A DNA stretch of 64,000 nucleotides from Undaria pinnatifida (GCA_012845835.1 JABAKD010000011.1:5356036-5420035), one strand, 5' to 3'. Counted from the first letter of the stretch, positions 36,166-48,440 are shown. Numbers and translations: made by a program. The notes: generated by a model not told the origin, from the sequence alone.

Positions 36166-37152
36166 CGTACATACATATGTGGTTGATCTTTTTGGTGAGT
36201 TTCTTTACCAGGCCTCAAATAAATAAATATGCATGCGTTTTTGGGAAGGATACGAATGACCGTACACTTAAAATTTTTAGTCCTACTGCTGTAGATGCAT
36301 GGATCGGGTCGGAATGACGATCAACCGGCTACCTTACTTATGGGATCAACTTGGGCGTAGGATGTGAGCTTGGCGCAGGATGAGGGTTGTGAGCTGGTGT
36401 TACGCCGGCGGGGTGGCGCGAGACATACAAGTACGGTGGGTCGTGTCCGTGGCTTTACGGTTGTGGCTTAATCGGGCGCAGAAGAGGGGACGGATAGTTC
36501 TGTGGGCTGGGAAAGACGTTTTGTTGTGGCGGCGAACTATATTCGAAACCGTGATGCCGTGTGGCAATAACACCTTCCAAGAAAGTAGTGCAAAGCAGCA
36601 CCGCTGGAAAATAAGCCTGGTGTTGCGGCTGTGCTTCGCGGTTCAGTCTGTAAACACCCCCATGAGAAAAAAGAACCTTAAAACGTGGCAAATGTTAATG
36701 GCAAACCACTGTTCACATATTGTGCATGAACACTGCTGTTCGCTTGTATGCATGTGCATCCGCATCAACTGTCATCTGTGATATCACGCGCTTGTGAGAC
36801 TCAACGATGTGGCTTCGTTGGAAGTGTGAAGTCTCGGATCAATCTGATGGATGGATTGCAAATCGGGAGGAACCAAAGATACAGCTGGAGGAATCTGATA
36901 GCTAGACATTACGAACTATCCCGGTGGCAAGGTGAGCGAGAAGTAGGGCGGTCCGCCCAGCCACCGTGTCTGGTTGTCAGGATCAGGGGACATCCTGGTT
37001 CCTTTCCCGGGCTTCCTAGGTAGATGAAACCAATGTATGGATCTTCCAAGGGTATAAAACATTGCTGGTGCTGCTGTGGAATATATCACACTACAGCGAT
37101 CACGGGTGGAGTCAGATCACAGCGAGGACTCTGACGTCGGGACTTTGTCCCC
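36166..37152. other. Intergenic, no feature recognised
   Basis: A 133-codon ORF (36380-36781) is open but has no recognisable domain and no splice context. I leave it uncalled. Confidence 0.4.
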
Positions 37153-37326
37153 ACCTACTCTTGATACAATGGCGCCTATCTCATGGGTGTCACGTGGATG
37201 ATCACCAGCCCGAGTGTTTCAGCGATGCTGGGCCTGGTACAGTACAATATAATGGTGCCTCGCTCATGAGCGTCACGTGGATGGTCACCAGCCCGGGCGT
37301 TTCAGCGATGCTGGCCCTAAGCTGAG
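37153..37326 (+). repeat. Tandem duplication with coding-like frame
   Basis: Two units, 37155-37230 and 37240-37325. In the same frame they read NGAYLMGVTWMITSPSVSAM and NGASLMSVTWMVTSPGVSAM, the second ending ALS plus stop. Most differences keep the residue class, which hints at coding sequence, perhaps a membrane segment, but no splice sites or homologue are evident. An 8-mer CCTGGTAC joins the units. Confidence 0.45.
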
Positions 37327-40300
37327 CGGTCGTCCACGATCCTCGACCATACAGGTCTCGCGGCCTAGCATAGATAGATGCACAATATTAATAGCACGCA
37401 TTGGACAGGTCATATCCCATTTCATGATATATGCCAGCCAAGGCAGATGAGATCCCTGATCTATATATACATGATCTGCCACTGGTCTAGATCATTTTTC
37501 GGGGGGGGGGGCGTACGATCTGCATGGCCTACTAATAGTCTAATAGTACACGCTTCCTGGGTTGAATCTGCAGTACACAGATCCTGCGAATCATGTCATA
37601 ATGACGCAAAATACCTAGTAGGATCTACTGATGTGATCTAGACCGTGATCTGTCCAATGTGTGATAAATAAAAGACCATCTCGACCTATCGAGCTCACGC
37701 GTGCGCCTGTGCGAGCTTTTACAATATCGATAAAAAAACACCTCTTAGGAAACAGTGCGCCGTTTCTCAATCACCCCGAGACCGCCGCGCAGTCTATTAC
37801 TGTGTTACCCAATACAAGCCGCATTGACGACCAAAAATGGTCTCGGTCCCCCCCCCCCCTTCCCCGCCTCTCTGCCTACATCTATCGTTGATAATAGCCC
37901 CAAAAACCCTAGTCTCTCTTGGGCCAACGATACTAATCTGGCAAGACCAAACGCGACTAAACGTCTGCAACATGTCCACACCAAAAGTACTACCTGGTAT
38001 TCCACAACAATACGCCACCTGGTACCAGGTACCAGGTATGTCATAACAACCCGCTACATAAAAGTTCACACTCGCGACTGCACAGAACAAGAGACGAAGG
38101 TACCATCGCAGAGGGGGGGAGGGGAGGGAGCAACAACAACCTGAAAAACGTAGAAGTCAAACGTCCTATTATCCAGGCGCTTGCCTAAACGACCTGTCAC
38201 CGTGCCGTAACACGCCCACTAAAAAACACGCAGCCATAAGCACCAACAAACCAATCCGCGCATCTCACCTATTACAAGAGCACGGAAAGAAAGGGAGCAA
38301 CAGAAAACGAAACATCAACAGCAAAAAAAATGAACGTCACGTTCACCTTTCTTTGCGTCCGCGAATGCGTCCTCGTTTGCGTCTAACATTGAGTCCACTC
38401 AGACCTTCGCTCGAACCCCCCCCCCCTCCCCCCTACCCCCATTGCTGTCTCTGGAGTGGCCACACCAGAAAAAAAATGGCGCTGTCATCCAATAACTAAG
38501 AAAGTAGGCGCAATGTGCCGAAGTCCGTCTTACGAGCGATTCTTGGAAGGATGCAGTTCACCGTTCATGCGACTCGCCGAACACCTCACGGCGCTTCGCG
38601 CTTGGTGCAACCGATGTCTGCCTGGTTGGTGAAAACCCGACGTGCTCCGTCCCAGCACAGTAGGGATGCGAGGGTCTACGGTCACAAAGACTACGGCCAT
38701 GCACAAATTGAGAACCCCCCCTCCCCTACCCCCCTCCGCTCTCCCCCCGTCGTCCCGTGGATGCACCATGCTCCGTTCGGCTCGCAGAACAAAACAGCTG
38801 TCACACGGGCGGCTCCTCCTTGTTTGATGCGATCAACGGTTCGGCGAGTCTCGCCCCGCAATACACTTCCAGAGAAAACCGTTAGAGGCACCCACCCTCT
38901 TGCTGTTTCCCTCCGTCCGCACCCAACACGTTTCAGCAGCATTGCTTGGGAGGGTGGCAAGAGTGTTGGGGTGGATGTTTTCCAGCGCATCTCGATACAT
39001 ACATATGGCACTAATATTATTAGCGACAACGGTTGATCGCGCGCCTTTTTTCTGCCCACTCACAAGAGCGGCAGAGGCAGCAACTATAAAACGACGGGCG
39101 GTTTGGCAACAAACCAAATAATGATGCCAAAATAAACGAGATCGACACGTAAACCGAATTTTACACTTCCCAGCCATAAAAGTACGTACAAGGAGCAAAT
39201 ACAAAATCTAGAACCATAAAAACCGCGAAACACGGCGACCGACGCTTGCGGCTGAGGCGGGCGTGGGGTAGGGCGGGGGGGGGGGATAAGGTATTATGCA
39301 ATGGCGCACAGAAGCGCAACACAAAGCAAAATACAACAAAGACGCCACGCTATTAATACCTACATAGCACCACACCATGTCTATAAACCACATGTTGCAA
39401 AACAAATACCCGGTAAGCAGGTAAGCAAATCAACTCGAACGGAACCCCCGCTATACCGGTAAGCAAATCAACTCGAACGGAATACCCGGCAAGCTGGTGA
39501 GCAAACCAACCAACGGAATGAAATAGAACCACATCATCAGCAGTAGGGGTCTCCCAACAAGGCGGCCTGGGCAAGGCGGTATATCCCGATACGAACCTAC
39601 CTGTCCAAAACCGCTTGGCGCGACCGGGCAATTGCAATTTTGGGGAATTGCACCTCAACCCCCCGAACGAATAAGGCGGCTTCCCCCTACAAGGCGGTCA
39701 TATCGCCCTCTATAGCACACCATTGCCTTCCTGGGGGACCCATAATGCATCGACCAACGGCTCTCCGCTCGGTTAGGCTCCGGCCAGAGACCAACATACC
39801 AGCAAGAAAATATAGCCCCAGCGTTTCCCGCCGCCGTCAGCAGCCGCTACCGTTACTAGTCTAGCGCACCGCACCCACATTTTCCGGGAAAATTACCTGG
39901 AGCAAGAGTGGGAAACTACCCGTAGTAGGAATAAGGGAGTTGCACCCCCTGCCCCCGCCAAGACAACGCCTCCTTGATCACCCCTGCTAGACTACATACC
40001 TCTGTCGCTCTCCCTGGCAAACAACCGCCTAAGGTACGTTTCAACCCATGGCCGGCAGGTCAGCCGGAGCCCAAAGAAAACAAAAAAAACAAAAACACGC
40101 CATGGTGAATAACAAGCACATCTACAACAATGTACACCTGGACAACGACGCCGAGGGTATTTTACCATCGCAGAGGGTATACCAGGCACATATATACTCG
40201 GGGTGCCCACTTATTAAGCCTCGTTGTTTCGGCCACCTTCGGGTAGCAAGTGTTCCCCGAGTGAATACCCTACCAATCACATCCTCGAACCACTTCCACG

Positions 40301-40442
40301 ATTTCAGTATTAGGCCCAGATTATTTGCCGTAAGGAGATGAGCGAAACACACACAAGAGAACGAATAAGAACACGGGGGCAACGCACCGAAAAAATCTCG
40401 AGTGCAATCGAACGAACCCCCCCCTCCCTTCCCCCTCCCGCC
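37327..40442. other. Intergenic, repeats only
   Basis: A copy of the GTGATCTGTCC dispersed repeat at 37555-37670; three overlapping TACCAGGTA-type motifs at 38016-38038 plus one at 37991; poly-C runs. A 173-codon ORF at 38515-39036 has no recognisable domain. A short duplicated segment (AGCAAATCAACTCGAACGGAA) occurs at 39422-39442 and 39462-39482. No gene called. Confidence 0.45.
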
Positions 40443-41228
40443 TCCCGCACCCTTAACGGTAGGTTACGGAGATCCGGCCGTACTGCTAACGGGAGACGTC
40501 GACGTCTGGCCATACTGTAAGCTATACCGTCTTGCTCCCGTACTGCTTACGGGAGGTTGATGACGTCTGGCCATACTTTAAGCTATACCGTCTTGTTCCC
40601 GTACTGCCTACGGGAGGTTGTCGACGTCTGGCCATACCATAACCTATACCGTCTTGCTCCCGTACTGCCAACGGGAGGTTGTCGACGTCTGGCCATACTA
40701 AAAAGCTATACCGTCTTGTTCCCGTACTGCCAACGGGAGATTATGGACGTGTGGCCATACTATAACCAATACCGCCCCGTCCCCGTACTGCCAATGGGAG
40801 ATCGTGGACAACCGGCCATACTGTAAGCTATACCGTCTTGTTCCCGTGCTGTCAACGGGAGATTGCGGACGTCTGGCCATACTGTAGGCTATACCGTCTT
40901 GCTCCCGAACTGATAACGGGAGGTTGTGGACGTCTGGCCACATTATAAGCTATGCCGTCTTGTTCCCGTACTGCCAACGGGAGATTATGGACGTGTGGCC
41001 ATACTATAAGCTATACCGTCTTGTTCCCGTACTGCTAACGGGAAATCGCGGACGTCTGGCCATACTATACGCTATACCGTCTTGTTCCCGTAATGCTAAC
41101 GGGAAATCGGGGATGTCTGGCCATGCTGTACGCGATACAGTCTCCTTCCCGCATCCTTAACGGGAGGTTACGTACGTCTGGCAATACCGTAAGCCATATG
41201 GTCTCGTTCCCGTATACAAACCGGGGAA
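40443..41228 (-). repeat. Minisatellite of ghost copies of the terminal exon
   Basis: About 12 units of roughly 72 bp. On the - strand each unit reads like ACGGGAACAAGACGGTATAG then CGTATAGTATGGCCAGACGT and a CCCGT...ACGGG hairpin. The terminal coding exon at 41361-41229 ends with the same sequence: VREQDDIAYSMARRP in the exon, VREQDGIAYSMARRPQ in a unit. The array is therefore a tandem amplification of the exon's 3' end and the first bases after its stop. Confidence 0.9.
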
Positions 41229-44200
41229 TCATGGACGTCTTGCCATACTGTAAGCTATATCATCTTGTTCCCGTACCCCTTCGGCCTCCAGCCAGTCCAA
41301 AAGCAACACGTTCTTTCGCAGGAGCTCGTGTCCCGCCCAGTTGTGGTATCCAGCAAAAGTACTGGTATAGAACAGGAGTGCAGTGCGTTAGAGGGGGAGA
41401 GGGGAAGGAGACGGAACGAGGAGGGAAGAGTTACGTTCGTGAAGGAGGGGGAGAGAGGGGGGAGAGAGTGAGAGGAAGGGGGGGGGGCGGGTTTCGTTTT
41501 CGAAGGAGGGGGGGGTGGCGGAGGGGGCGGAGGGCAGGGCCGGGGGGGGGTTAATGTAGAGGGAGGGGGGGAGAGGGAGAGGAGAGGTATACTGGAGTTG
41601 GCGGGGGGGGGGGAATACATACGAAGGAGATATAGACAAACAAAGAAAACTACCGTGAGCAAGACACATAAAGAAAAAAGAACCAGGAAAAAGCCAACCA
41701 ACCAAATCAAAATCCTCACCAGAACGTGATCAAGATGGCCAGCAGGACATCCAGGGTGTAGTGCAGCTTAGACCCGATGATCACGAGCGACCCCAACGCA
41801 ACATACGCGTAAACGGCCCTTCTCACAACCGAAAGCGAGCGCTCCGACAGGTGGAAACCGGTGAAAAAAACTTTCGTCTGGAGGTCCTCGGCGCGACAGT
41901 ACTTCCGGAAGGTCATCGCCACCATCACCAGGCATGTCGTGTGCCCCGAAAACACCATGTCGCCGCTGTGCACACATACACGCACAGTAGTGGCAAGGAC
42001 GGAGTGGGAATAATCTGTGCTCGCGGACATTTCGGTAGATAAGTCACAATAAAAAGTGCGGCGCAGCCTGAGATGATGCGGTGGAACCTAAGCCAATACG
42101 CTTTAACACATGTACATAGTCGGAAAAAGCGCAAGTATCCGACAGGAAGAGGGAGGGAGAGCGATCGTAATTACTTCTTGAAGGAATGGTCAGACGGAGG
42201 CGATCACGCGGGGGGGCGGGGGGGGGCGGATCGTTCCAAACAAGCTGGGATTGTTCCTCGGATCGTTCCGGACAACCTGTTAGGGAGGTGACGAAAAGCT
42301 GGTGGGTGACTAATAAAAATCGAATTGAAGGGTTTCTCCCCTTGATGACTCTCGCTACCTCTCACCAGGTGACAAAAGCTGGTTGGCGACAAAAAAAGTA
42401 CATATATCGAAAACTCTTCCCTCCTACTTTCCCTTACCACTGATTTAGTCGTGCCATAAACATACAACACTGGTCGGTGACAAACCAAAATATTGGGTCA
42501 AAGGCGAGGGTCAGCCCACCGCTGCAAAGCCCCCCTTGTATATGTTCGAACGTTTTATTTTGTCCTTGTTGACAAAACTCTCACCACGTGACAAAGCTGG
42601 TTGGTGACAGAACAAACTGCGCCGCCTCCATGAAAGCCCTGGGGAACACATCTGCGATCGCTGCATCCTCCTGTCATCGCGGATAACAGTAACCAAAAAA
42701 TCAAAACGCGGTGGTACACGCATGCGTGGGATAGCAACAACAAAAAACAATCGAAGGTGGTGGCGAAGGTCGTTACTAAATAAATCCCGTCGGGTCTTCA
42801 GAGGACAAGACATGTCGAATAGAAGTGACGATGAAACCATCGGACCAAGGCGGATAATACATAATAAATAAAGCACGGTGTACTCATGCGTGGGAAAAAC
42901 AAAAAGAAAAACAGCCAGGAGCGGCGGCGGTCGTTATAGCCCATATCACTACTGCATGAATACCTCGAATCGTACAAAAGTAACGCTACGAGACTTCGGT
43001 TTTTGACTGATCGCCCCATGCATTAAAATTGGTCTTGATGAGCCCAACATGATCTATCTCCTAGACTAGCAAATATTTAATGTCACCGAGAGATATGCAA
43101 CTTTTAAGGGCCTGCCGAGATAGACGAAGAGAGGGAGGCGAGCACCAAGGTCGGGGACATCAAGAAAGTCCGTGACCAGTCGACGGGATCAGGCGCACAG
43201 TACGACAAGCGCCCCGCCAACCCCCCCCCCCCCCCTGCTAAAGAACACGTTTCCCCCCCCCCGCCCCCCCTGAGTGGGTGACCCCCCCCCCTTCCATAAA
43301 CATCGAGTCTTCCGCTGCTGCTACCCCTCCCTCCTTCCACCAAAACCTTCTAGCCATCTAGATTTCCGAAAAAATAAGTAACCCCCTTCCAGTTGCAACA
43401 TCCCCATCCCCCGCCCCGCCCCGCCCCGCCCACCCAACCTTTCCTTCCTTCACAACCTCACCTCAAATCTCTGCCGACACGCAGGCGATGCGTCCGGAAG
43501 CACCGTCACGGACACCGAAACCGCCCTCATGAGAAGCACCGTGCCAAAAATAGTGAATACTCTCCTGCAAATCTTCAGTCGCTGGGGGTGACACACGATG
43601 AACAGGCTGCTCAAAGCGCCCGCTATGGAGACCATGCGGTCTGGCAACGCGTGCTCGTCTATGTAATCGGTGTGGTGCCCGAGCCTGAGTTGTGTTCGGT
43701 CGGGGTTAGGTCGGGGTGGGGTTGGGGTGGGAGTTCGGATTGGGGCGGTGGAGTGGGGTGGGGGAGGTACTTTTCCCTGGAGCTCTGGTGGTGTACTACT
43801 CCTCTGCAGACTGCTGGACCGGCTACCAAGCCATGGGCTAAACTATTTAAAAAAATGTTTTCAAATACCTCAGCTGTGCGTTCCATCGATTTAAGGGTCG
43901 GGACTCATCTTTTCAAGCTGCGCGATACACCGGCCAGTCACAAAAGTCTGTGTGGGAGAAAACCCGCGGCAGGTCAGACAATGATGTTGACAGTTCGGGA
44001 GGTGGGGGTGGGGGTTGGGGTTAGGTGTTCGTTGTGTTGTGCTGTGTTGAGGGAGTGGGGTTGGGGTGGGGGTAGAGTGGAGTGCTTTTTTGGGGGGGGG
44101 GGGGTGGGGTGTTTGAGCGCCGGCAAGGGACACCAAACTCTGTGCGTTACGGCGTACTCGTCGACGTAGTTCGTGTGCTTCCCGAGCCCAAGTGTACGCT

Positions 44201-46288
44201 GTAGGAAGCGGCTCGTTGTTGGGTGCGGCCTCGCGGTTTCACAACAGAGCCCCAAACTCCAAATCACATCATATACGCGAGGAGAAGACACGATCGACCC
44301 CCCCCCCCCCCCCCCCTCCCCCGTGATCCCCACGCAATCAAACTCTACCTCCACCCCGCCTTCCACACGCTGTTGAACTTTACCACCCTCCCCTCACGCC
44401 CGCTACCTCTCCCCCCCCCCCCCCCCCCGCCCCCGATTACGTTACGATGTTTAACTCGACCACCCCCCCCCCCCCAACCTCCCCCTGCTCCCGTTTATAG
44501 CCTCAGCTTTAAAGCTCACCTCTTCAAAAAGAAGGGCCATGAGTCACGCTCTAGGTCGGGCAGCGTGTGCACGCCACGCGACCGCACGCAGTCTAACTCT
44601 ACCCCTCCCCTTCTCAAGCAATCCAAATCCACCCTCCTGCCCTCCCCCCCCCCCCCCCCCCGTTATTGCCCCCAGCTCTCTCGCTCACCAGTTCAAAAAG
44701 AGGGCCCACAAGTCGTGTCCTAGGTCGGGCAGCGTGTGCACGCTAAGCGGCTCTCCTGATCGGTCGAGCATCATGGCGTAAGGGTTTCGGTGTGTCGCGA
44801 CCATGGTGGCCAACGCGTTGAGGTACAGCGCCACGAGGAAAAAGCCCGCCGAAACCAGCAGCCTCGACGCGTACGCCCAGGACAGAAACCCGCGGTCGAA
44901 GGACGCCTGGCACATACCAACCATACAACGCATACAAAGAATAAAAGCGCACGCCGTAAGTTAGTATATACATAACTATGAAGAGAACTCCGGGCACATG
45001 CAAGGCATACCGCCGCGGACAATCACACAATGAATTTAAGCGAAGGCAACACGCGTTGGATGAAGGAAGGAAGCCTGCTGTCTTGTCTGTATCATTTCGC
45101 GGTGGTGTACCAGCAACCTACGCCCACGACATGAACCCGCGGTTGAAAGACGCCCTGACACGTACTCGGTACAACGCATACCGCGCACACAACAAGATAA
45201 AGATAAGCGAACGCAGCACGTGTTGGGAGAAGAGAAGGCCGTTTGTGCATCAGGACATCTCCAACAACAAACGCTTGGCTGCTTCGTACTTCCAAGTCAA
45301 GACTACTCGCGTCCAACATGCAAGTCCCGTTGTATTATTCTGCGCCATCGCTGATGAGCATTATTCTATACATGATAAACTGGCGCATTCTTTCCAAAAC
45401 CGACTCATTTATCCTCTTGAAGGATGTATACTTTCCACGCACAGATTGAGCTGCCCCGCCCGTCCCGCCCCCCGCCCCCTCCATGATAAACTGGTGCATT
45501 CTTTCCAAAACCGTCAGATTTATCTCCTTAAAGGATTTATAGTTTCCACGCACAAATTGACCTGCCCCACCCATCCCCCCTCCCCTCCTCCCCCCCTCCC
45601 GCCCCCCTTTTGATCAAAATCAGGCCCCCACGTCCTTCAAAACTCCGCCCTCCCCTAACCGGATATTCGACTCACAGGATTCACTTGATAAACTGATGCA
45701 TTTCCTTCCACAGCTGTTATATTTTGTCCCCCTCAGAAACGGGTTTTATAGTTTCCGCGCACAGACTAACTAAGATCACCCTGTTGACCCTGACAGCTGC
45801 ACTTTACCTTGTAGTTGCAAGGGGAGTCGCCGACCTATATCCTTAACGAGGACACACAACCCGTAATACGCGCGATCGGAGTATCACACACTGCAAAGAT
45901 GAGTTTCGACAAAATATTCGATCTCACAGCTGGAGTGTTTTTTATTTTTATAATATACTGCTGCTGTTAACTACTCTGTCTGTATCGCTGTCATAATACA
46001 CCGGTGAAGCACCTCGCATGCTGGTATGCTTCGTGCATACCGTACTTGCCAGGCATGGTATACCACAGGTACTGCATCTTTGTCTCACAGTTTGTGACCA
46101 CAGGGATAGAGCTTGTCTCTCAAGAGCAAGGCAGTGATCGGCACGGACACTGGTTGTGCTGGTTGAACAAGGGTCAAAGGAAGACACATACTGCGGCTGT
46201 TGGACTGCTAGAGATATCGAGATCGCGCCTCATTACCTCCAATCTTTACACATCGTACCAAGACACCAGGACATATAAAACCAAGCCG

Positions 46289-46341
<53 letters not shown>

Positions 46342-46881
46342 GCTCTTGTCGCTATTAATAGTGCTTGGTGTTGATATTATTAGTACTATTGTACCTGCGT
46401 GCTACACACAGCAATACAATCAGCACCTGGTACAAATTCAAGTTTTTACGTTATTTTATACTTAACTTCTCACCAACAAGTCAACCTTGATCGCGCGAGC
46501 ATCAAGTGCACCACACAAACAACTCGTTCTAAAATATCACCGCTGCTGCCCACATGCACCCCATTTATAATTCTAGGTATAGTCTATACAAGCATCCGCC
46601 TACGACAGAAGTGCCCCCATGCTCTCACCCTCTGGCTGAAGTCCGTTGCCACGGCCACCAGGCGGCTCCGATACCGCGGTCGAGGATGAGCATTCCGCCG
46701 CTTGAAGGCGGGGCTTGTGCTACGGTGAAGCTGATGCTGCTGCTGATACTGCTGACGCTGCGACTCGCCCCGCTCTCTTCCCGGGCCACCCTTGGAAGTG
46801 CCTACCTGCGCGGACCCGATGCCCAACAATAGCTTCTGCTGGGAGCCTACAAGCCACGCGTGGAGCTCTACTGCTTTGTCG
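41229..46881 (-). CDS. Sphingomyelin-synthase-like enzyme (PAP2-type), six exons
   Basis: Exons on the - strand: 46881-46806 (tentative), 44906-44689, 43684-43462, 42670-42585, 41965-41720, 41361-41229 with TGA at 41231-41229. Phases agree at every junction (0, 2/1, 0, 2/1, 2/1); 326 residues are visible. Transmembrane-like segments include LLVSAGFFLVALYLNALATM and FTIFGTVLLMRAVSVSVTVL. The catalytic motifs are CGDMVFSGHT (split between exons after TG) and KLHYTLDVLLA; the His of SGHT and the His and Asp of HYTLD form the transfer site in this family. These enzymes move a phosphobase (phosphocholine, phosphoethanolamine or phosphoinositol) from a phospholipid to ceramide in Golgi or plasma membranes; which head group is used cannot be told. 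The N-terminal exon is not located. Ghost exons lie in three introns and after the stop. Confidence 0.87.
42286..42390 (-). pseudogene. Ghost copies of the 3' end of exon 42670-42585
   Basis: On the - strand ACCAGCTTTTGTCACCTG followed by GTGAGAGG repeats the exon end ACCAGCTTTGTCACGTG plus donor GTGAGAG; a second, poorer copy is at about 42286-42315. They lie in the next intron. Confidence 0.65.
44100..44222 (-). pseudogene. Ghost copy of exon 43684-43462 (5' part)
   Basis: - strand frame LGKHTNYVDEYAVTHRVW against LGHHTDYIDEHALPDRMV in the exon, with GT-rich intron sequence copied too. Confidence 0.75.
44500..44590 (-). pseudogene. Ghost copy of exon 44906-44689 (3' part)
   Basis: The + strand shares TCGGGCAGCGTGTGCACGC and AAGCTCACCTCTTCAAAAAG-like sequence with 44683-44742, including the donor region. 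Frame broken. Confidence 0.7.
45125..45185 (-). pseudogene. Ghost copy of exon 44906-44689 (5' part)
   Basis: ACGACATGAACCCGCGGTTG, then AAGACGCC and ACAACGCATAC, against AGGACAGAAACCCGCGGTCG, AGGACGCC and ACAACGCATAC around the true acceptor at 44907. Confidence 0.7.
45360..45780. repeat. Three-copy tandem repeat of about 120 bp
   Basis: Units near 45365, 45483 and 45685 share GATAAACTGNTGCATT, TTCCAAAACCG and AGTTTCCACGCACA. A fourth, separated copy is at 46950-47030. Confidence 0.7.
45705..45950 (+). repeat. Direct repeat, left copy (partner 46957-47195)
   Basis: About 240 bp nearly identical to 46957-47195 (for example ACCCGTAATACGCGCGATCG). The two copies bracket about 1 kb that includes the tentative exon 46881-46806 and a (GTT)n run at 46286-46343. 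The right half is a CAGCTGTGAG-family copy. Confidence 0.75.
46286..46343. repeat. (GTT)n microsatellite
   Basis: About 19 GTT units between the direct repeats. Confidence 0.9.
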
Positions 46882-46956
46882 CTGCGATGTGGAGGCAGGT
46901 GGGCGAAGAAAGAGCGACAGGCGAAACAAATTAGATTTTTTTCATATAATATCGCA

Positions 46957-47195
46957 TTTCCTTCCACAGCTGTCAGATTTTGGCCCCCTCAGAAACGGGT
47001 TTTAGAGTTTCCGCGCACAGACTGCTTAACATCACCCTGTTGACCCTGATAGCTACACTGTAGTTCCTAGGGGAGTCGCCGACCTATATCCTTGATGAGG
47101 ACACACAACCCGTAATACGCGCGATCGGAGTATCACACACAGCTTGCAAAGATGAGTTTCGACAAAACATTCGATCTCAGCTGGAGTGTATTTTA
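46957..47195 (+). repeat. Direct repeat, right copy
   Basis: Partner of 45705-45950, same orientation. Confidence 0.75.
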
Positions 47196-47949
47196 ATTTT
47201 TTCAATATATTGAAACAAAAGAATAGGACCCCTGAAAAAACTCACCCACAGTAATATTCGCTGAAAATATTTCCCAGAATATAATAGTTGGTTTGGGCCA
47301 ACGACAAAAGCAAAACAGAATGGTGAAAAGACACTGATAATTTGCGCGTGATCCCTCACAGCTGTTGTTATAGTGCGGTGCCTTGCCAGACGGCCACACA
47401 CGCACTAGGGCGGGACTCCAAAACTATCTCGGGAGGGCGAGTTATTTTAAATTATAGAGAAAGGGGGTAACAGGCGATATTTACCGCACTAAAGTGGATT
47501 TTACACACTAAAGCAGTACCGCACTAAAGAGGGACCGCAGCTGCTTGGAAGGAAGCACTATAGACGTAAATTTAAATACCGTGTAGGTATTAATTTGTAT
47601 GGCAAAATGGTCGTTATATAATGGTCCAAAGTGGGATGATACCATTGTAATACCTCTCAATTTGGTCGTAAATTTAATAACCGGTTTGAAGGTCATATTA
47701 ATAGCATAATGATCCTTATATTTCCGTCTATTGTGGTATGCTGTACCTCTATCGGCTATAACATAAAATGACTCGTGTCCACAAACCGAACAAAGGAACA
47801 CGCGTCGGAAACAAGCGAGCGCACCAAAGCAAGCAGACCTTCACCAAGATGGGCCTGGCCGCACCCCGACAAAATACCACCATGCCTGCCCCAGCAAATG
47901 CTAGGTGCCGAGGTGTTAGCTGTCCCCCTGCCCTCAGCTGCTCTTTCTC
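47196..47949. other. Non-coding DNA, no exon recognised
   Basis: AT-rich. If the N-terminal exon candidate at 48135-47950 belongs to the sphingomyelin-synthase-like gene, this is its first intron. Confidence 0.4.
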
Positions 47950-48135
47950 TCACATTATCACTTGGATGATTTGGAGTGACGATACGTGTTTGTCCCCCGT
48001 AGGCACCGCGCTTGGTGATGACGGCGGCGGCACTTGCTGTTGCCTCTGCTGAAGGGGGTCGCGGTCACTCGCTACCACCGTTGAACTGGGAGAGGGGCGG
48101 GGCGGCTGCTTGCCGCCGTGCTGTGGTTCGTTCAT
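47950..48135 (-). CDS. Candidate N-terminal exon, low support
   Basis: - strand ORF from ATG at 48135: MNEPQHGGKQPPRPSPSSTV, then Gln/Pro-rich sequence, as in disordered N-termini of membrane enzymes. It lies upstream of the sphingomyelin-synthase-like gene on the same strand, and back to back with the dynactin gene. I find no donor in the phase the next exon needs, so the link is speculative. Confidence 0.25.
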   Translation of the reverse strand: MNEPQHGGKQPPRPSPSSTVVASDRDPLQQRQQQVPPPSSPSAVPTGDKHVSSLQIIQVIM

Positions 48136-48359
48136 CGTCGAAGAAGTGTTAGCAGTAGTCGTCTATGGGCTAGGTATCGCAGACACAGCCTTGCTTCAAT
48201 ACAGCATAGCAGATTCCTTGTAGGTGTTGCTGAGCGAGCTGCGAGGAGAGTGGGAGAGAGCGAGGCAAAGCCAACAGCAAAACAAACTCAAGTACGTTTT
48301 GACACGAGGACACATACGAAAGCAAACGTAGATTTCGTAGATACGTAATTTAAGAATCC

Positions 48360-48440
48360 ATGATTGGTCAAACTTTGTCCATAGATTGCGTATGATTGGC
48401 GGAAAAATCTTGCTACTTGGGTTTGAAAATGACGTCATAT
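48360..48440. promoter_or_regulatory. Candidate promoter: two inverted CCAAT boxes and a TGACGTCA site
   Basis: TGATTGG occurs at about 48361 and 48390 (CCAAT on the other strand) and the full palindrome TGACGTCA (bZIP/CRE site) at 48430-48437, about 310 bp upstream of the dynactin start codon. The site would also suit a divergent promoter shared with the - strand gene. Assignment is by motif and position only. Confidence 0.35.

Noticed and set aside
38515-39036. 173-codon + strand ORF
   Set aside because: No recognisable fold, in repeat-rich DNA; open frames of this size are expected in GC-rich non-coding DNA here.
40443-41228. CRISPR-like array (hairpin units at regular spacing)
   Set aside because: Units are fully tandem with no unique spacers, the genome is eukaryotic, and the unit derives from a coding exon.
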